Assembly (NCBI GenBank): GCA_026770615.1
Contig: MU631520.1
Span: 153,794-168,619 of the forward strand
DNA length: 14,826 nt
Origin: Pavlovales sp. CCMP2436
Taxonomy: Eukaryota > Haptophyta > Pavlovophyceae > Pavlovales
Direction: 5' to 3'
The notes under the pieces are model-generated. The model was not told the origin of the DNA. It searched no databases and saw only the letters and a list, made by a program, of their open reading frames with translations. Shown here piece by piece: positions 1-7,794 of this stretch (the first letter of the stretch is position 1; each line of letters starts with the position of its first letter). A program made the position numbers and the translations under genes.

Positions 1-84
1 CGATGGGAAGTAACCTTAACCACAACCTGCGCAATAATATGTGGCCAATAGTAGCGCAAGCACGGTACGGGCAGCCTTACTTTG

Positions 85-343
85 TGGATGGACAGGCAGC
101 ATGGATGCCCCGCCAGTACTGAGGATCCCTCGATACAGCATTGCTGGATGGACGGCCGGCCCGATGGGCAGGTAAACACTGTCCGAGCTGATCACGGCGT
201 CGCGTAGCGGAGGCAGGAGGGTGTGTGTGATATCCGGTAATGCAAGCAAGACCCATTTTGAAGCTACATGTGAAATATCAGTCCAAGTGACATAAAAAAC
301 AGGGAATACACTTGGAAAAATTGTAGGCAAGAGATGTGGGGGG

Positions 344-380
<37 letters not shown>

Positions 381-420
381 GCGACAGCGGCGTGGCAGCC
401 TCGGCAGGTAAGCAGGCCGA

Positions 421-486
<66 letters not shown>

Positions 487-716
487 GGCGACGGCGGCGG
501 TGGCGGCGGCGGCAGCGGCGGCGGCGGCGGCAATGGAGGCTGCGAAGGCGACGGCGACGGAGATGGAGTGTGGCTTTAGAGGAGAACGTGGGCGCGTTCG
601 GCAACTCAAAGGTTTTCTTTTTGTCAGTGGTGGGCCTGAAGCGCTTAGCTGAAGGTACCTGCTGGCACGGCGGATTCACTCGCGAGAGTGACGTCGTTAT
701 GAACCAACAGCGTTGA
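85..716 (+). repeat. Dispersed repeat, copy alpha: left arm, GGC core, right arm
   Basis: The left arm (about 122-270) matches 8239-8357 and 8727-8765; shared words include CAGCATTGCTGGA and GCAAGACCCA. The core is a GGC/GCG trinucleotide run. The right arm (about 585-716) matches 9125-9165 on the same strand (GGGCGCGTTCGGCAACTCAA) and 5540-5660 on the opposite strand. The long Ala/Arg/Pro-rich open frames here come only from the triplet run and are not taken as genes. No transposase or reverse transcriptase is visible, so this is a non-autonomous dispersed repeat of unknown class. The outer ends are estimated from where similarity stops. Confidence 0.7.
336..545 (+). repeat. (GGC)n-rich low-complexity tract
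   Basis: About 200 bases of GGC/GCG/GGT triplets with few interruptions. It forms the core of dispersed repeat copy alpha, and a shorter equivalent sits in the copy at 9035-9105. It leaves several frames open on both strands without implying protein. Confidence 0.9.
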
Positions 717-835
717 GAGACGCGGGCGGAATAAATAATAGTAGTATGTCATCCCGGAGCCAGCTCTCGGTGCAAAGTGAACAGCTGAACCGGAAGAGGT
801 TTGCGTGCTAAGTTATCACTTATCAAGCTTTGAAG

Positions 836-1102
836 ATGCCGCTAGATGTAGAATTTGACGGGGAACAACTTCGGTACTACGGCCTGACACCTGATTTCGA
901 AGGGAATGCCGAGATCATGGCCTCCAACATGAGGAGACGTACGTTGACTCGGATGCTGAAATACCACCCTCACTTCGGAAGCCATTTTCTTGTATTTGCC
1001 TTTAGAATGAGGTGTCAAACACCATTACCGAAGTTATTCCCCGTCAAATGTTGCGTCTTGATGTATCTTCAAAATTACACTAATAAAATGAGACGAAAAT
1101 AA
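836..1102 (+). CDS. Possible small ORF or exon remnant, function unknown
   Basis: From the ATG at 836 the frame runs to a TAA at 1100-1102 (88 residues). The first 35 or so residues have balanced, protein-like composition, including EFDGEQLRYYGLTPDFEGNA. After about 940 the composition in this frame worsens, while another frame reads an acidic, protein-like YVDSDAEIPPSLRKPF before a stop. That suggests a frameshift, or an exon ending at the donor-like GTACGT near 940. I recognise no family. It lies between a dispersed repeat and a direct-repeat block, so it may be a captured or decaying gene fragment. Confidence 0.3.
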   Translation: MPLDVEFDGEQLRYYGLTPDFEGNAEIMASNMRRRTLTRMLKYHPHFGSHFLVFAFRMRCQTPLPKLFPVKCCVLMYLQNYTNKMRRK

Positions 1103-1138
1103 ATTTAAGTAACTTTGAACTCCCCCGCCTGGGGGGGG

Positions 1139-1490
1139 AGTTCGCTGTGCACCGGCGCCTGGCTCCAGCAGTGTGTAAGTTTCTAGTTGAACGTCCGTCC
1201 CCGGGAGGATCGCACTGGAAATGAGCATTGAAAAACACTCAAAACCAGGGAGCCACCCCGGGCACACGGATAGAGGGGATCGCGGGCAATAAGAACGGCG
1301 CTTTTTGAGGCTGAGGCTGAGCTTCTTAGCAAATTACATACAAACAATGCTTAAATTTGGTTAAATTACATACAAACAATGCAAAAAAAGAGGCTCAGAT
1401 TCTTAACACGACGGTTTCTTATTGCCCGCGATCCCCTGTACTGTCCCCACCGCTGATCAGGTCAGTCACACGACATTCGACGACTCTCAA
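1139..1490 (+). repeat. Direct repeat unit 1, interrupted by a MITE
   Basis: Once 1273-1440 is removed, this segment aligns with 1501-1690. Shared blocks include the GGCGCCTGG/GGCGCCTCT area, ACGTCCGTCYCCGGGAGG, CCGGGCACACGGATA and CTGATCAG. The unit is roughly 190 bases long. No coding sense is apparent. A third, more diverged copy lies near 9920-9992. Confidence 0.7.
1273..1438 (+). mobile_element. MITE-like element, 166 bp, TA target duplication
   Basis: Both ends carry near-identical terminal inverted repeats of about 22 bases reading AGGGGATCGCGGGCAATAAG inward. TA dinucleotides flank the element at 1271-1272 and 1439-1440. The interior holds two copies of ACATACAAACAATGC in tandem. The uninterrupted direct-repeat copy at about 1640-1660 reads CACACGGATACTG exactly across the junction, which defines the empty site and fixes both ends. 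TA duplication plus CAGGG-like termini fits Tc1/mariner-type non-autonomous elements; the superfamily is inferred. No transposase is encoded. Confidence 0.82.
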
Positions 1491-1500
1491 TTGTTGCGCT

Positions 1501-1690
1501 GATCGACCGTCGCTGCATCTCCCCCGGCGCCTCTGGAAGTGCAGCCCGATGCAAGTTTTTAGTGAAACGTCCGTCTCCGGGAGGCTCGCACTGGAAAAGA
1601 GCGTTAAATACACTCAAATCCAGGGATTCCCCCCGGGCACACGGATACTGTTCCAAACGCTGATCAGCTCAGACACACGGCACTCGACGT
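1501..1690 (+). repeat. Direct repeat unit 2, uninterrupted
   Basis: Tandem neighbour of the unit at 1139-1490, similar over the full length apart from the MITE. It preserves the pre-insertion state of the MITE target. From 1691 to 1882 I see no gene; this stretch holds a 25-base segment bounded by TGTTAG and CTAACA at 1735-1759. Confidence 0.7.
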
Positions 1691-1882
1691 ATCCAAGCTT
1701 CTGCTCGGCTGAGTTATTTCCTATGTTATGGAGTTGTTAGGGATGGGGCATCGCTAACAAGCAGTTGCTTCAGCGCTCGCTCTTGAGCGGATCTGTCCTG
1801 GACATAGACAGCAGACAGCCACGACAGGCTGCTCTCGGCACTCTGACTGACGCGCGCATGCGAAAGTCAATCTTCTCTATCT

Positions 1883-2600
1883 ATGCCTAGGGCGGAACTA
1901 CCGGGTCAGATAACTCATTTAGATATCTTAACGATATCAAAAGTGAACCTGCCCGTCGGCACCGATGGGACTTCCCTAGGGATGCGATATGGCCTCGTCT
2001 GTCTAGACGACGCTTCGAACCGGGGTTGGGTTTACTTCGGAAAACATATGAGGGGAATTGCTGGTCTGCTACGACTGTGGTTCCTGGAGCTCGGCACCCA
2101 CGCTAACTTGGGCGCACACTTCCTTCTCGGCCCGGGTTTTGGGCAACGGAGAATTCATACGGATGGAGGCACTAACCTCAACTCAAAGGACATTGATGAT
2201 CACTTGACTGAGTTCGGATTGTCAGCGAATGTGACCTCAGCGCACGACACGCCGGAATCCAACGGCAAGGTCGAGCGCTACATCGGGACCCTCTCGGCAG
2301 ATACGAGAGCAATCCTAGCCATGTCCAAGGTGCCAAACAGGCACTGGCACTGGGCGATGCGACACGCCTGCGTAGCTCGCAACATGCTCGCATCACAGCA
2401 GATCGTACGAGACAAGTCTGCATCTGGGTCTCGCCGCATGAGATTTTCTTCGGCAGACGATCGACAGCTAAACACCTAGCCGTGTTCGGAGCTCCATGCA
2501 GGATGCTCCTCATCGGCCTGGCCCGAAAGAAGAGCGGCAAGCTCGGCCTCCCAATGGAACGGGGATTCATTGTGGGCTACGGAGGGGATGGCGTGCAATA
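1883..2600 (+). pseudogene. Ty1/copia integrase domain, frameshifted
   Basis: The frame from ATG 1883 gives a copia integrase core. It has a first Asp in THLDIL (residue 14), a second in IHTDGG (residue 94) and a Glu in NGKVER (residue 131), spaced as expected for a D,D-35-E enzyme. The zinc-binding HHCC region, protease and gag that should precede it are missing, so the element is truncated at its 5' end. Near 2405-2420 the frame shifts by one. The integrase C-terminal part (VFGAPCRMLLIG through GFIVGYGGDGVQYG) continues in another frame to about 2600, so no functional enzyme can be made. Integrase before reverse transcriptase is the copia order, not gypsy. Confidence 0.9.
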
Positions 2601-2604
2601 TGGA

Positions 2605-3343
2605 GATTCCCGCGCAACTTCCGCCAGGCGAGAGCATCGCCCAACGCAGACAAGTGGCGTGAGGCGATGGAGTCCAACCTGGTAGCGCATCGAGACCTCA
2701 ACACCTTCAACGAAAAGGTGGTGAAGGCTGGTACCAGAGTACTGCCGTCACAATTGGTCTACGAGGCCAAGTCGGACAAGACGGGCGAGATCACCCGTTG
2801 GAAGGCACGCATGGTGGTGATGGGCAACTACCAGCGTGAGGGAATTGACTACACCGAGGTGTTCTCTCCCACCATCAGGAGCGAACAAGTTCGTCTTCTC
2901 CTGGAGATTCGTGCCAAGATAGACGGCAAGCGCCGACCCAACCTGAAGCACGCCGAGGTCAAGATCTTCTGGAAAGGAGATGTCTCGGACGCCTACCTGA
3001 CGTCCAACCTTGAGGAGGGAGACCGCCCTCTGTTCGCCCTGCCAGCTGGCTATGTGGCGCAGACGACGGCCCCGCCGGGGTACATCGTCATTGCCGAGGC
3101 CATCAAAACACAGATGAGCTCAAACAGTCGGGCCGCGCATGGTACCGGCACCATCAAGCACGCTTGCTTGAACGTGGATTCGTGCCCTGTGAGGGCGCAC
3201 CGTGTATCTTCATCAAGATTGCACCGTGTGGAGGCGTGATCATCGCCGGCAACTTCGTAGACGACCTACTTTTGTTCAACCTGACGGGTAACCCGAAGGC
3301 AATCGACGAGCTCGCGGCAGACCTCGCGAAGCACTACACCCTG
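2605..3343 (+). pseudogene. Ty1/copia reverse transcriptase domain, frameshifted and stopped
   Basis: The start of the RT domain (ADKWREAMESN) follows the integrase C-terminus almost at once and in a third frame, so the usual linker is largely deleted. Palm-domain features are visible: WKARMVVMGNYQ, YTEVFSPT, KGDVSDAYL with the first catalytic Asp, and LKQSGRAWYR. A frameshift near 3105 separates the last motif from what precedes it. The polymerase active site appears as NFVDDLLLF, close to the usual YVDD box. The frame ends at an in-frame TAG (3344-3346), after which the same frame continues into the rest of RT and RNase H. This is an inactive copy. Confidence 0.9.
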
Positions 3344-3346
3344 TAG

Positions 3347-4237
3347 GTGCAAGACGAGCTTGGGAAGTTCCTGGGCGCACAATTCGGGTACACCCCGAGA
3401 AGGATGTACATGCACCTAGAGACTTATCTCAGAGGGATCCTCGACAGATTCGGCATGGCCGAGAGCAAGCCGGCCCGGACGCCGGAGGCCGAGAAGGACA
3501 ACTTCGCCGAGCCTGATGAGCAGTTGCTCAACAATAAAGACCTGAAGACGTACCAGGAGATCACAGGCGCGATCATGTTCACCATGACGACCTGCCGACC
3601 CGACCTGGCGCACGCCACCAACTCGCTGGCAAGGCGAATGAGCACACCAAGGGTATGCGGTATGCTCAGCGCCAAGCGGGTGCTGAGGTACCTGAAGGGC
3701 ACCCTACGCCTGGGACTGTTCTTCCGCTGCGAATCGGACAGTGTACATTCCGGCCTCTTGGCGTTCGCTGACGCCGACTGGGTCAACGACAAAGTGGAGC
3801 GGCGCTCCACGACCGGGTACATAGTTATGTATAACGGCACGCCCATCGCGTGGCGCTCAAGCCTGCAGTCGGTCATTGCACTCTCGACTTGCAAGTCCGA
3901 GTACATCGCCCTCAGCGAGTGCTGCCGCGAGCTGGCTTTTCTTCGAGAGCTGGCGTCTTTTCTCCATCAGCCGGAGACAGGCCCCACCACCATCTACGAG
4001 GATAACCAGAACACGATCGACCTGGTCAAGAACCCGGTCCACCACAAACGATCGAAGCACATCGATGTGAAGTTTCACTACATCCGTGTGGCGCACGAGA
4101 ATGGCTTGATCAAGGTCATGAAGGTCCACACCGATCTCAACCGCGCGGACATCATGACCAAGGCGACCACGGCGACAATTTTCCATCGGCACGTCGACGT
4201 CATCATGCACCATGTGGCTGCAGTCCCCACGCCGTGA
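3347..4237 (+). pseudogene. Ty1/copia RT C-terminus and RNase H domain
   Basis: This 296-residue frame continues the RT frame past the TAG at 3344. It contains the RT-RNase H connection (KFLGAQFGYTPRRMYMH; ITGAIMFTMTTCRPDLA) and a recognisable RNase H. Acidic residues sit in FADADWVND, in the SEYIALSECCRE helix and in YEDNQNTI, followed by RSKHIDVKFHYIR and a C-terminal VHTDLNRADIMTK. This is the best-preserved part of the element, with no frameshift over nearly 900 bases. It stops just before a G-rich polypurine tract and the 3' LTR, the normal end of a copia pol gene. Confidence 0.92.
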
Positions 4238-4240
4238 GTC

Positions 4241-4248
4241 GCGGGGGG
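4241..4248 (+). other. Polypurine tract of the copia element
   Basis: GCGGGGGG lies directly before the TG of the 3' LTR, where plus-strand priming occurs in LTR retrotransposons. It is short but correctly placed. Confidence 0.6.
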
Positions 4249-4660
4249 TGTTAGCATTCGTGTGCGCTCTTGAGCGTGAACGGATGTGTGAGTATTCGAG
4301 GGTATTCACAGGGGGTTTTATTGGATACTTATCCTTTCCTCCATTGCGACGACACACTTCTGGTCGGCGGCATTCGTCGACGGGGTTAAGAAGGTTCTTA
4401 ACCCAACTATCCGAAGTGGACTCATAGAGTCCAGGAAGAGTCCAGGATGAGAATCTTCCTAACCGTACCTAGAGTTTGTAGGGATCGCCCTATAAACTCG
4501 GTTACGTTTAAGGGACCGCTTCGTCCGTCTTCGCTTGTGCAAGTTTGTGCAGCTGATTAGTCATCTGCCGCGGGGCGCCTCGAGCTCGAGCCGCGCACCT
4601 GTACTCAGCAGATACCGTAACTGGCCTGCTGTGTGATGCCGATAGAGGTATATTCTAACA
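4249..4660 (+). mobile_element. Copia 3' LTR, 412 bp
   Basis: Starts TGTTAGCATTC right after the polypurine tract and ends GGTATATTCTAACA. The termini TGTTAG and CTAACA are perfect inverted hexamers with the canonical TG and CA ends. It carries a TATAAA box at 4491-4496. I found no full-length matching 5' LTR in the window, so length and ends rest on the termini and the neighbouring MITE sequence, not on an LTR pair. Confidence 0.75.
4491..4496 (+). promoter_or_regulatory. TATA box in the copia LTR
   Basis: TATAAA within GCCCTATAAACTCGG, in the second half of the LTR, where the U3 promoter of a copia element would be. Placement and motif only; the element body is dead. Confidence 0.45.
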
Positions 4661-4762
4661 CATACAAACACTGCTTAAATTGCTTAAATTACATACAAAC
4701 AATGCTAAAAAACGAGGCTTAGCTACTTAACACTGCGGCTTCTTATTGCCCGCGACACCCTG
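4661..4762 (+). mobile_element. 3' half of a second MITE copy, cut by the copia LTR
   Basis: Begins immediately after the LTR CTAACA and matches the right half of the MITE at 1273-1438: CATACAAACA, TTAAATTACATACAAACAAT, the GAGGCT block, and the terminal repeat CTTCTTATTGCCCGCG ending CACCCTG, followed by TA at 4763-4764. The left half and left terminal repeat are absent. The simplest reading is that copia inserted into this MITE copy and the other side was later lost. Confidence 0.75.
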
Positions 4763-4790
4763 TACGCGAACGAATGGTGAAGATTAAAAA

Positions 4791-4820
4791 CAACCTTCAC
4801 CACCTTCACCAACCTTCACC
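4791..4820 (+). repeat. Short CAACCTTCAC-type tandem repeat
   Basis: About three tandem AACCTTCACC/ACCTTCACC units. Further on, a CCCTGAAACACC phrase appears twice (near 4852 and 4887). No gene is apparent from 4765 to 5058. Confidence 0.6.
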
Positions 4821-5058
4821 AATACCCCTCACATCTAATCCCGGGAATCGGCCCTGAAACACCAAATATCTCAATTACAATCGACCCTGAAACACCGCTT
4901 CTCAGCTCGAGTGCCTAAATCGAATGAATATTTACGCGCACGAGAAATGCAAGAACTTTCCATTCAAAATCTCAAACCGAGCAATCACCGCCAAGAACAC
5001 CTGACGCTGGCACCCTGGACACGCAACCGATCGGCACCCTCTACCACACGCACACGCG

Positions 5059-5402
5059 ATGTTGACGCTTTCCAGCCCTACCCCGACCGCCCTGATGGAC
5101 ATCCAGGCGGCCATCATCCAGGCGATGGCCGACCGCGGCGACGGCCGCTCCCTCTCCAGCCTCGCGGTCCTCCTCCTAAGCATGCCGCCGCCGCCGCATC
5201 CGCGCGGGGCGAAGTTCGTAGAGATCTTAGAATTTACTTGGAGAGACAACACGACCGCACTCGTCTTTTGCTTGGCACGCCACTTCCCCGGCGGCCACGG
5301 CCTCGCCGACTTCCTCGACCAGCTCGCCACCTACATACTGCGACGGCGCGCTTTACAAGCACATCTTCGTGACCGACCGCTCGCTGGGCCTATTCAAGTA
5401 CT
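5059..5402 (+). pseudogene. Frameshifted ORF, about 110 codons, function unknown
   Basis: From ATG 5059 (alternative ATG 5095) the frame has coding-like composition, with DIQAAIIQAMADRGDGRSL, KFVEILEFTWRDN and HFPGGHGLADFLDQLATY. Around 5330 this frame turns into an Arg-rich run. A frame shifted by one reads YCDGALYKHIFVTDRS and ends LGLFKY at a TGA near 5400. Together they look like one protein with a C-terminal Tyr, broken by a small indel or a missed intron. A dispersed-repeat arm begins about 5 bases after the stop. I recognise no family. The shift could be mutation, assembly error or splicing. Confidence 0.45.
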
Positions 5403-5404
5403 GA

Positions 5405-5512
5405 TATATGTAGCGACTCAGCATGGTTCAACAGGTGTTTTTCACTCACTGACTTGGTCGACGTCAGACGTTAGTCCTGGCAGCAGGGATGGTGGCGGTA
5501 ATAAGGTATCTA
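5405..5512 (+). repeat. Dispersed repeat copy gamma, left arm
   Basis: Nearly identical to 8788-8885, sharing CTCAGCATGGTTCAACAGGT, GACGTCAGACGTTAGTCCTG and GCAGGGATGGTGG. It starts right at the end of the frameshifted ORF. Confidence 0.85.
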
Positions 5513-5524
5513 TTATACCGCTCG

Positions 5525-5860
5525 AGTCCTTTCGTCTTCGTCGGTTCATAACGACGTCACTTTCGCAAGTGAATCCGCCGTTCCAGCAGGTCTTCAGCTG
5601 CGCCAGAGCTTCGTGACCACCACTGAAAAAAATTATATCGTTGAGTTGCCGGACACGCCGATGTCCTTGCCGCATTGTCGCCACCGCCGCCGCCTTCCAT
5701 GTGCCGCTGTCGTCGTCGTCCCAGCCGCCCATGTTCAACTTTACCACAGCTTGCCGTCTCCTTCTCTCGAGCTGCTGCGGCTGCCGCTGCCACCGTTCCC
5801 ATCTCCACAACGCCTACACCCTCGCTCTCACCTCTCCTAGAAAAAAGAGCTGGCGGATCT
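5525..5860 (-). repeat. Dispersed repeat copy gamma, right arm and triplet region, inverted
   Basis: Read on the minus strand, 5540-5660 matches 600-700: GTTGCCG/CGGCAAC, the CACCACTGA segment, CCAGCAGGT, GTGAATCCGCCG and GGTTCATAACGACGTCAC. Beyond it (5670-5860) is a CCG/GCC-rich triplet region like the cores of the other copies, but more diverged. This arm is inverted relative to its left arm, unlike copies alpha and beta, so the copy has been rearranged. Confidence 0.75.
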
Positions 5861-5977
5861 TGCAAGCCATTATTGTTCCAAATGTGAGCGCTTTTTAATA
5901 ATGTTTATTTTAACCGCGCTGTAACAGACTTTTCAAAATTAACTTTGAAGTCGTCCTGCAGCCGCGCTCTTTTTTCA

Positions 5978-6286
5978 ATGAATCAAGCCATGGACATGAT
6001 GCTCGGATTCATTGAGAAGAACGGCACCGTCTCCGGCCTCACCGGCGCCGGCTTCAGCTTCGACGCCGGCTTCGGCCTCGCCGACGCCTTCGAGCCCGAC
6101 GAGAAGAAGGGCGGAGGCAACGCCTTCGAGACCCTCGTCCCCAACGACAAGGATGTTGAGGATGCCGATCACAAAGCTTACACACATGTACAGAGGCGGA
6201 CGTCTCTACACCCAAGTCTACACAGTGTAGTCTACAATCTACCGGCCGGCGGTCTCACTGTGGAGGGTCACGTGCGTGGGGTCTGA
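5978..6286 (+). CDS. Possible exon or small ORF, function unknown
   Basis: From ATG 5978 the frame encodes about 102 residues. The first 65 or so are protein-like: MNQAMDMMLGFIEKNG, a Gly/Phe/Ala stretch (GAGFSFDAGFGLADAFEPDE), then acidic VPNDKDVEDADHKAYTH. Codons there are strongly GC-ending. After about 6190 the composition becomes ordinary, so the real exon may end near the donor-like GTACAG at 6187. It could be the 5' exon of a gene continuing at 7106, but I cannot show the splice. No family is recognised. From 6287 to 6830 I see no convincing gene. Confidence 0.35.
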   Translation: MNQAMDMMLGFIEKNGTVSGLTGAGFSFDAGFGLADAFEPDEKKGGGNAFETLVPNDKDVEDADHKAYTHVQRRTSLHPSLHSVVYNLPAGGLTVEGHVRGV

Positions 6287-6828
6287 GTGTCGGCCAGCTC
6301 TGCCTCCACCCGTCAAGATGATGCGCTGCACAAGATGCGAGCGCCTCATCCGGATGTGGCCACAGAACCCCTAGACTGGGTTGCTGTAGATCGACTTCGC
6401 CGAGGTGTAGGCAGTCGCCCACGGGTCCTCGCCCTCCCTTTGGGCGAGCAAGATGACGATCCTCGTTGCCCCTCTCGGTGCTGTCGAGGCCCTCCTGGCC
6501 GCGGCCGAAGTCGACGACGTACGGACTTCTCGGGAAGTGCTAGTACAGTGAACTAGCTTTGGTCGGAAGTAACACGGCGTTAGGTCGGAGTCTGTCCTGA
6601 TCTGCGTTTGTGCCACCAGACTGAGCGTGGGCCCTGATTGGTTGGAGTGTCAGTGGGGCCCGACAATCGGGGTGGGCCCAGGGCTTCTAAGATACCTTCT
6701 AATTTCGTGTTCAGAACCTATGAAGTAACTAACCGAATGGGTGCCGCCCGGCGCGGGCGCCCCGCCGGAGGCGCTTTCGCGCTTACATATACATTTTGTT
6801 AACCCCTCCCCCCCCTAGTTCGTTTGTA

Positions 6829-6866
6829 GGGGGAGAGTGGGATGGGGGGGGAGGGGGGGGGGGGGC
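6829..6866 (+). repeat. G-rich tract
   Basis: Long runs of G broken only by short A/T interruptions, enough G-runs for a G-quadruplex. It sits immediately left of the palindrome field. Confidence 0.75.
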
Positions 6867-6878
6867 ACAGGGTTCGTG

Positions 6879-7095
6879 ATTTCGACTCGAAATAGCAAAA
6901 TCCAATTTCGAGCTCGAAATTTCGGGTAGAAATTTCGGGGCGAAATTTCGAGCTCGATATTTCGCTCGAAATAGCACGAAATACAGTAGCACGAATTACC
7001 CGAAATTTGGCTCGAAATATTTCGAGCTCGATATTTCGCTCGAAATGCCCGAATTAAAAATAAAATCGATTTTCGCTCGAAATTTCGGGAAATTT
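6879..7095. repeat. Field of TTCGAGCTCGAA-type palindromes
   Basis: About 215 bases built almost wholly from TTTCG, CGAAA, GAGCTC and AAATTTCG words. TTTCGAGCTCGAAA is a perfect 14-base palindrome at 6906-6919. A 28-base unit starting ATTTCGAGCTCGATATTTCG occurs identically at 6945-6972 and 7019-7046. It is neither a simple microsatellite nor a clean tandem array. It ends next to the coding-like island that starts near 7106. Confidence 0.85.
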
Positions 7096-7105
7096 TCGGT
7101 TAGTT

Positions 7106-7429
7106 ATGTGCTCGAGCTGCCTGAGCTCTGCAGTCCCGCCGGAGATGGTGTTGACGGGCTGGAATCAGAGCTTCATGGAGATCACCACCAAGGACAAGAC
7201 CGTCGTGCTGACCAAGTCTGCAATCGACGAGTTGTTCGTGGCCAACCCCACCGTCAAGAGCCGGCTCAAGAGCTTGGACGAGAGCGATGCGGCGGCTGCA
7301 CGCGCCATCTTCCTTTCGTGGCTGACGTGCCGTGGCGCTATCAACCTGCCGGCCAACCACAACAACTCGTGCTGCGTTTGCACGTGGTGCGGCGAGTGCG
7401 GTACACGTATGATGAAATTTGCGCATTAG
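7106..7429 (+). CDS. Coding-like island 1 with a C-x-C-x-W-C motif; unknown family
   Basis: The frame is open from 7106 to the TAG at 7427-7429; the first codon could belong to an exon starting after the CTGCAG acceptor-like site near 7134. It reads GWNQSFMEITTKDKTVVL, KSAIDELFVANPTVKSRLKS, DESDAAAARAIFLSWL and NNSCCVCTWCGECG, with GC-ending codons. The last part aligns without gaps over about 43 residues with the island at 7795-8190 (shared D-E, A-R, L, H, C-x-C-x-W-C). The cysteines suggest a small zinc-binding site, but that is inference. A donor-like GTACACG follows the Cys cluster near 7400, so the last residues may be intron. From 7430 to 7794 I see no gene. Confidence 0.5.
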   Translation: MCSSCLSSAVPPEMVLTGWNQSFMEITTKDKTVVLTKSAIDELFVANPTVKSRLKSLDESDAAAARAIFLSWLTCRGAINLPANHNNSCCVCTWCGECGTRMMKFAH

Positions 7430-7794
7430 TAACTAGAAAGTTCCAACTATTAGTTAACAATAATGGTGGTGCCTAAAGTATGTGGTACTAATCATAGTTA
7501 ACTAGTAAGTTACTACTGATCTAGATTCTAGTCAGCCCCCGCATTCACATGGGATATTCAGGCTAGCGGTCTTACAAATACTATCAACGGCTATGCTTAG
7601 TAGCTCTGTAAAGTACATTGTACGTATCAGCGCGGAGGTACCGCTGGTAACGGGCGACTCGGACGCGGTCCGGCGACCCGCAGCCCGCAGACGCCAGACG
7701 CCTTACATGAAGTCGAGCGTGGACGGCGGCAAACTGCCTGCCTACCTCCCCCTAACAGTAGAAGCGGTCACTTAAGATCGTCGAGCCAGTCTAG

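Noticed and set aside
16..679. Long Ala-, Pro- and Arg-rich open frames on both strands over the GGC tract
   Set aside because: They are overlapping readings of one triplet repeat in several frames; none has protein-like flanks.
1357..1740. 127-codon frame over the MITE and direct repeats as a gag remnant
   Set aside because: It crosses the MITE boundary and both repeat units, and shows no zinc knuckle or gag-like composition.
3344..3346. In-frame TAG in the copia pol as a programmed readthrough site
   Set aside because: The element also has three frameshifts, a lost linker and a missing 5' end, so ordinary decay is the simpler explanation.
6287..6616. Overlapping frames on both strands
   Set aside because: Arg/Ser/Pro-rich in all frames, no motif, no splice context; not enough to call a gene.
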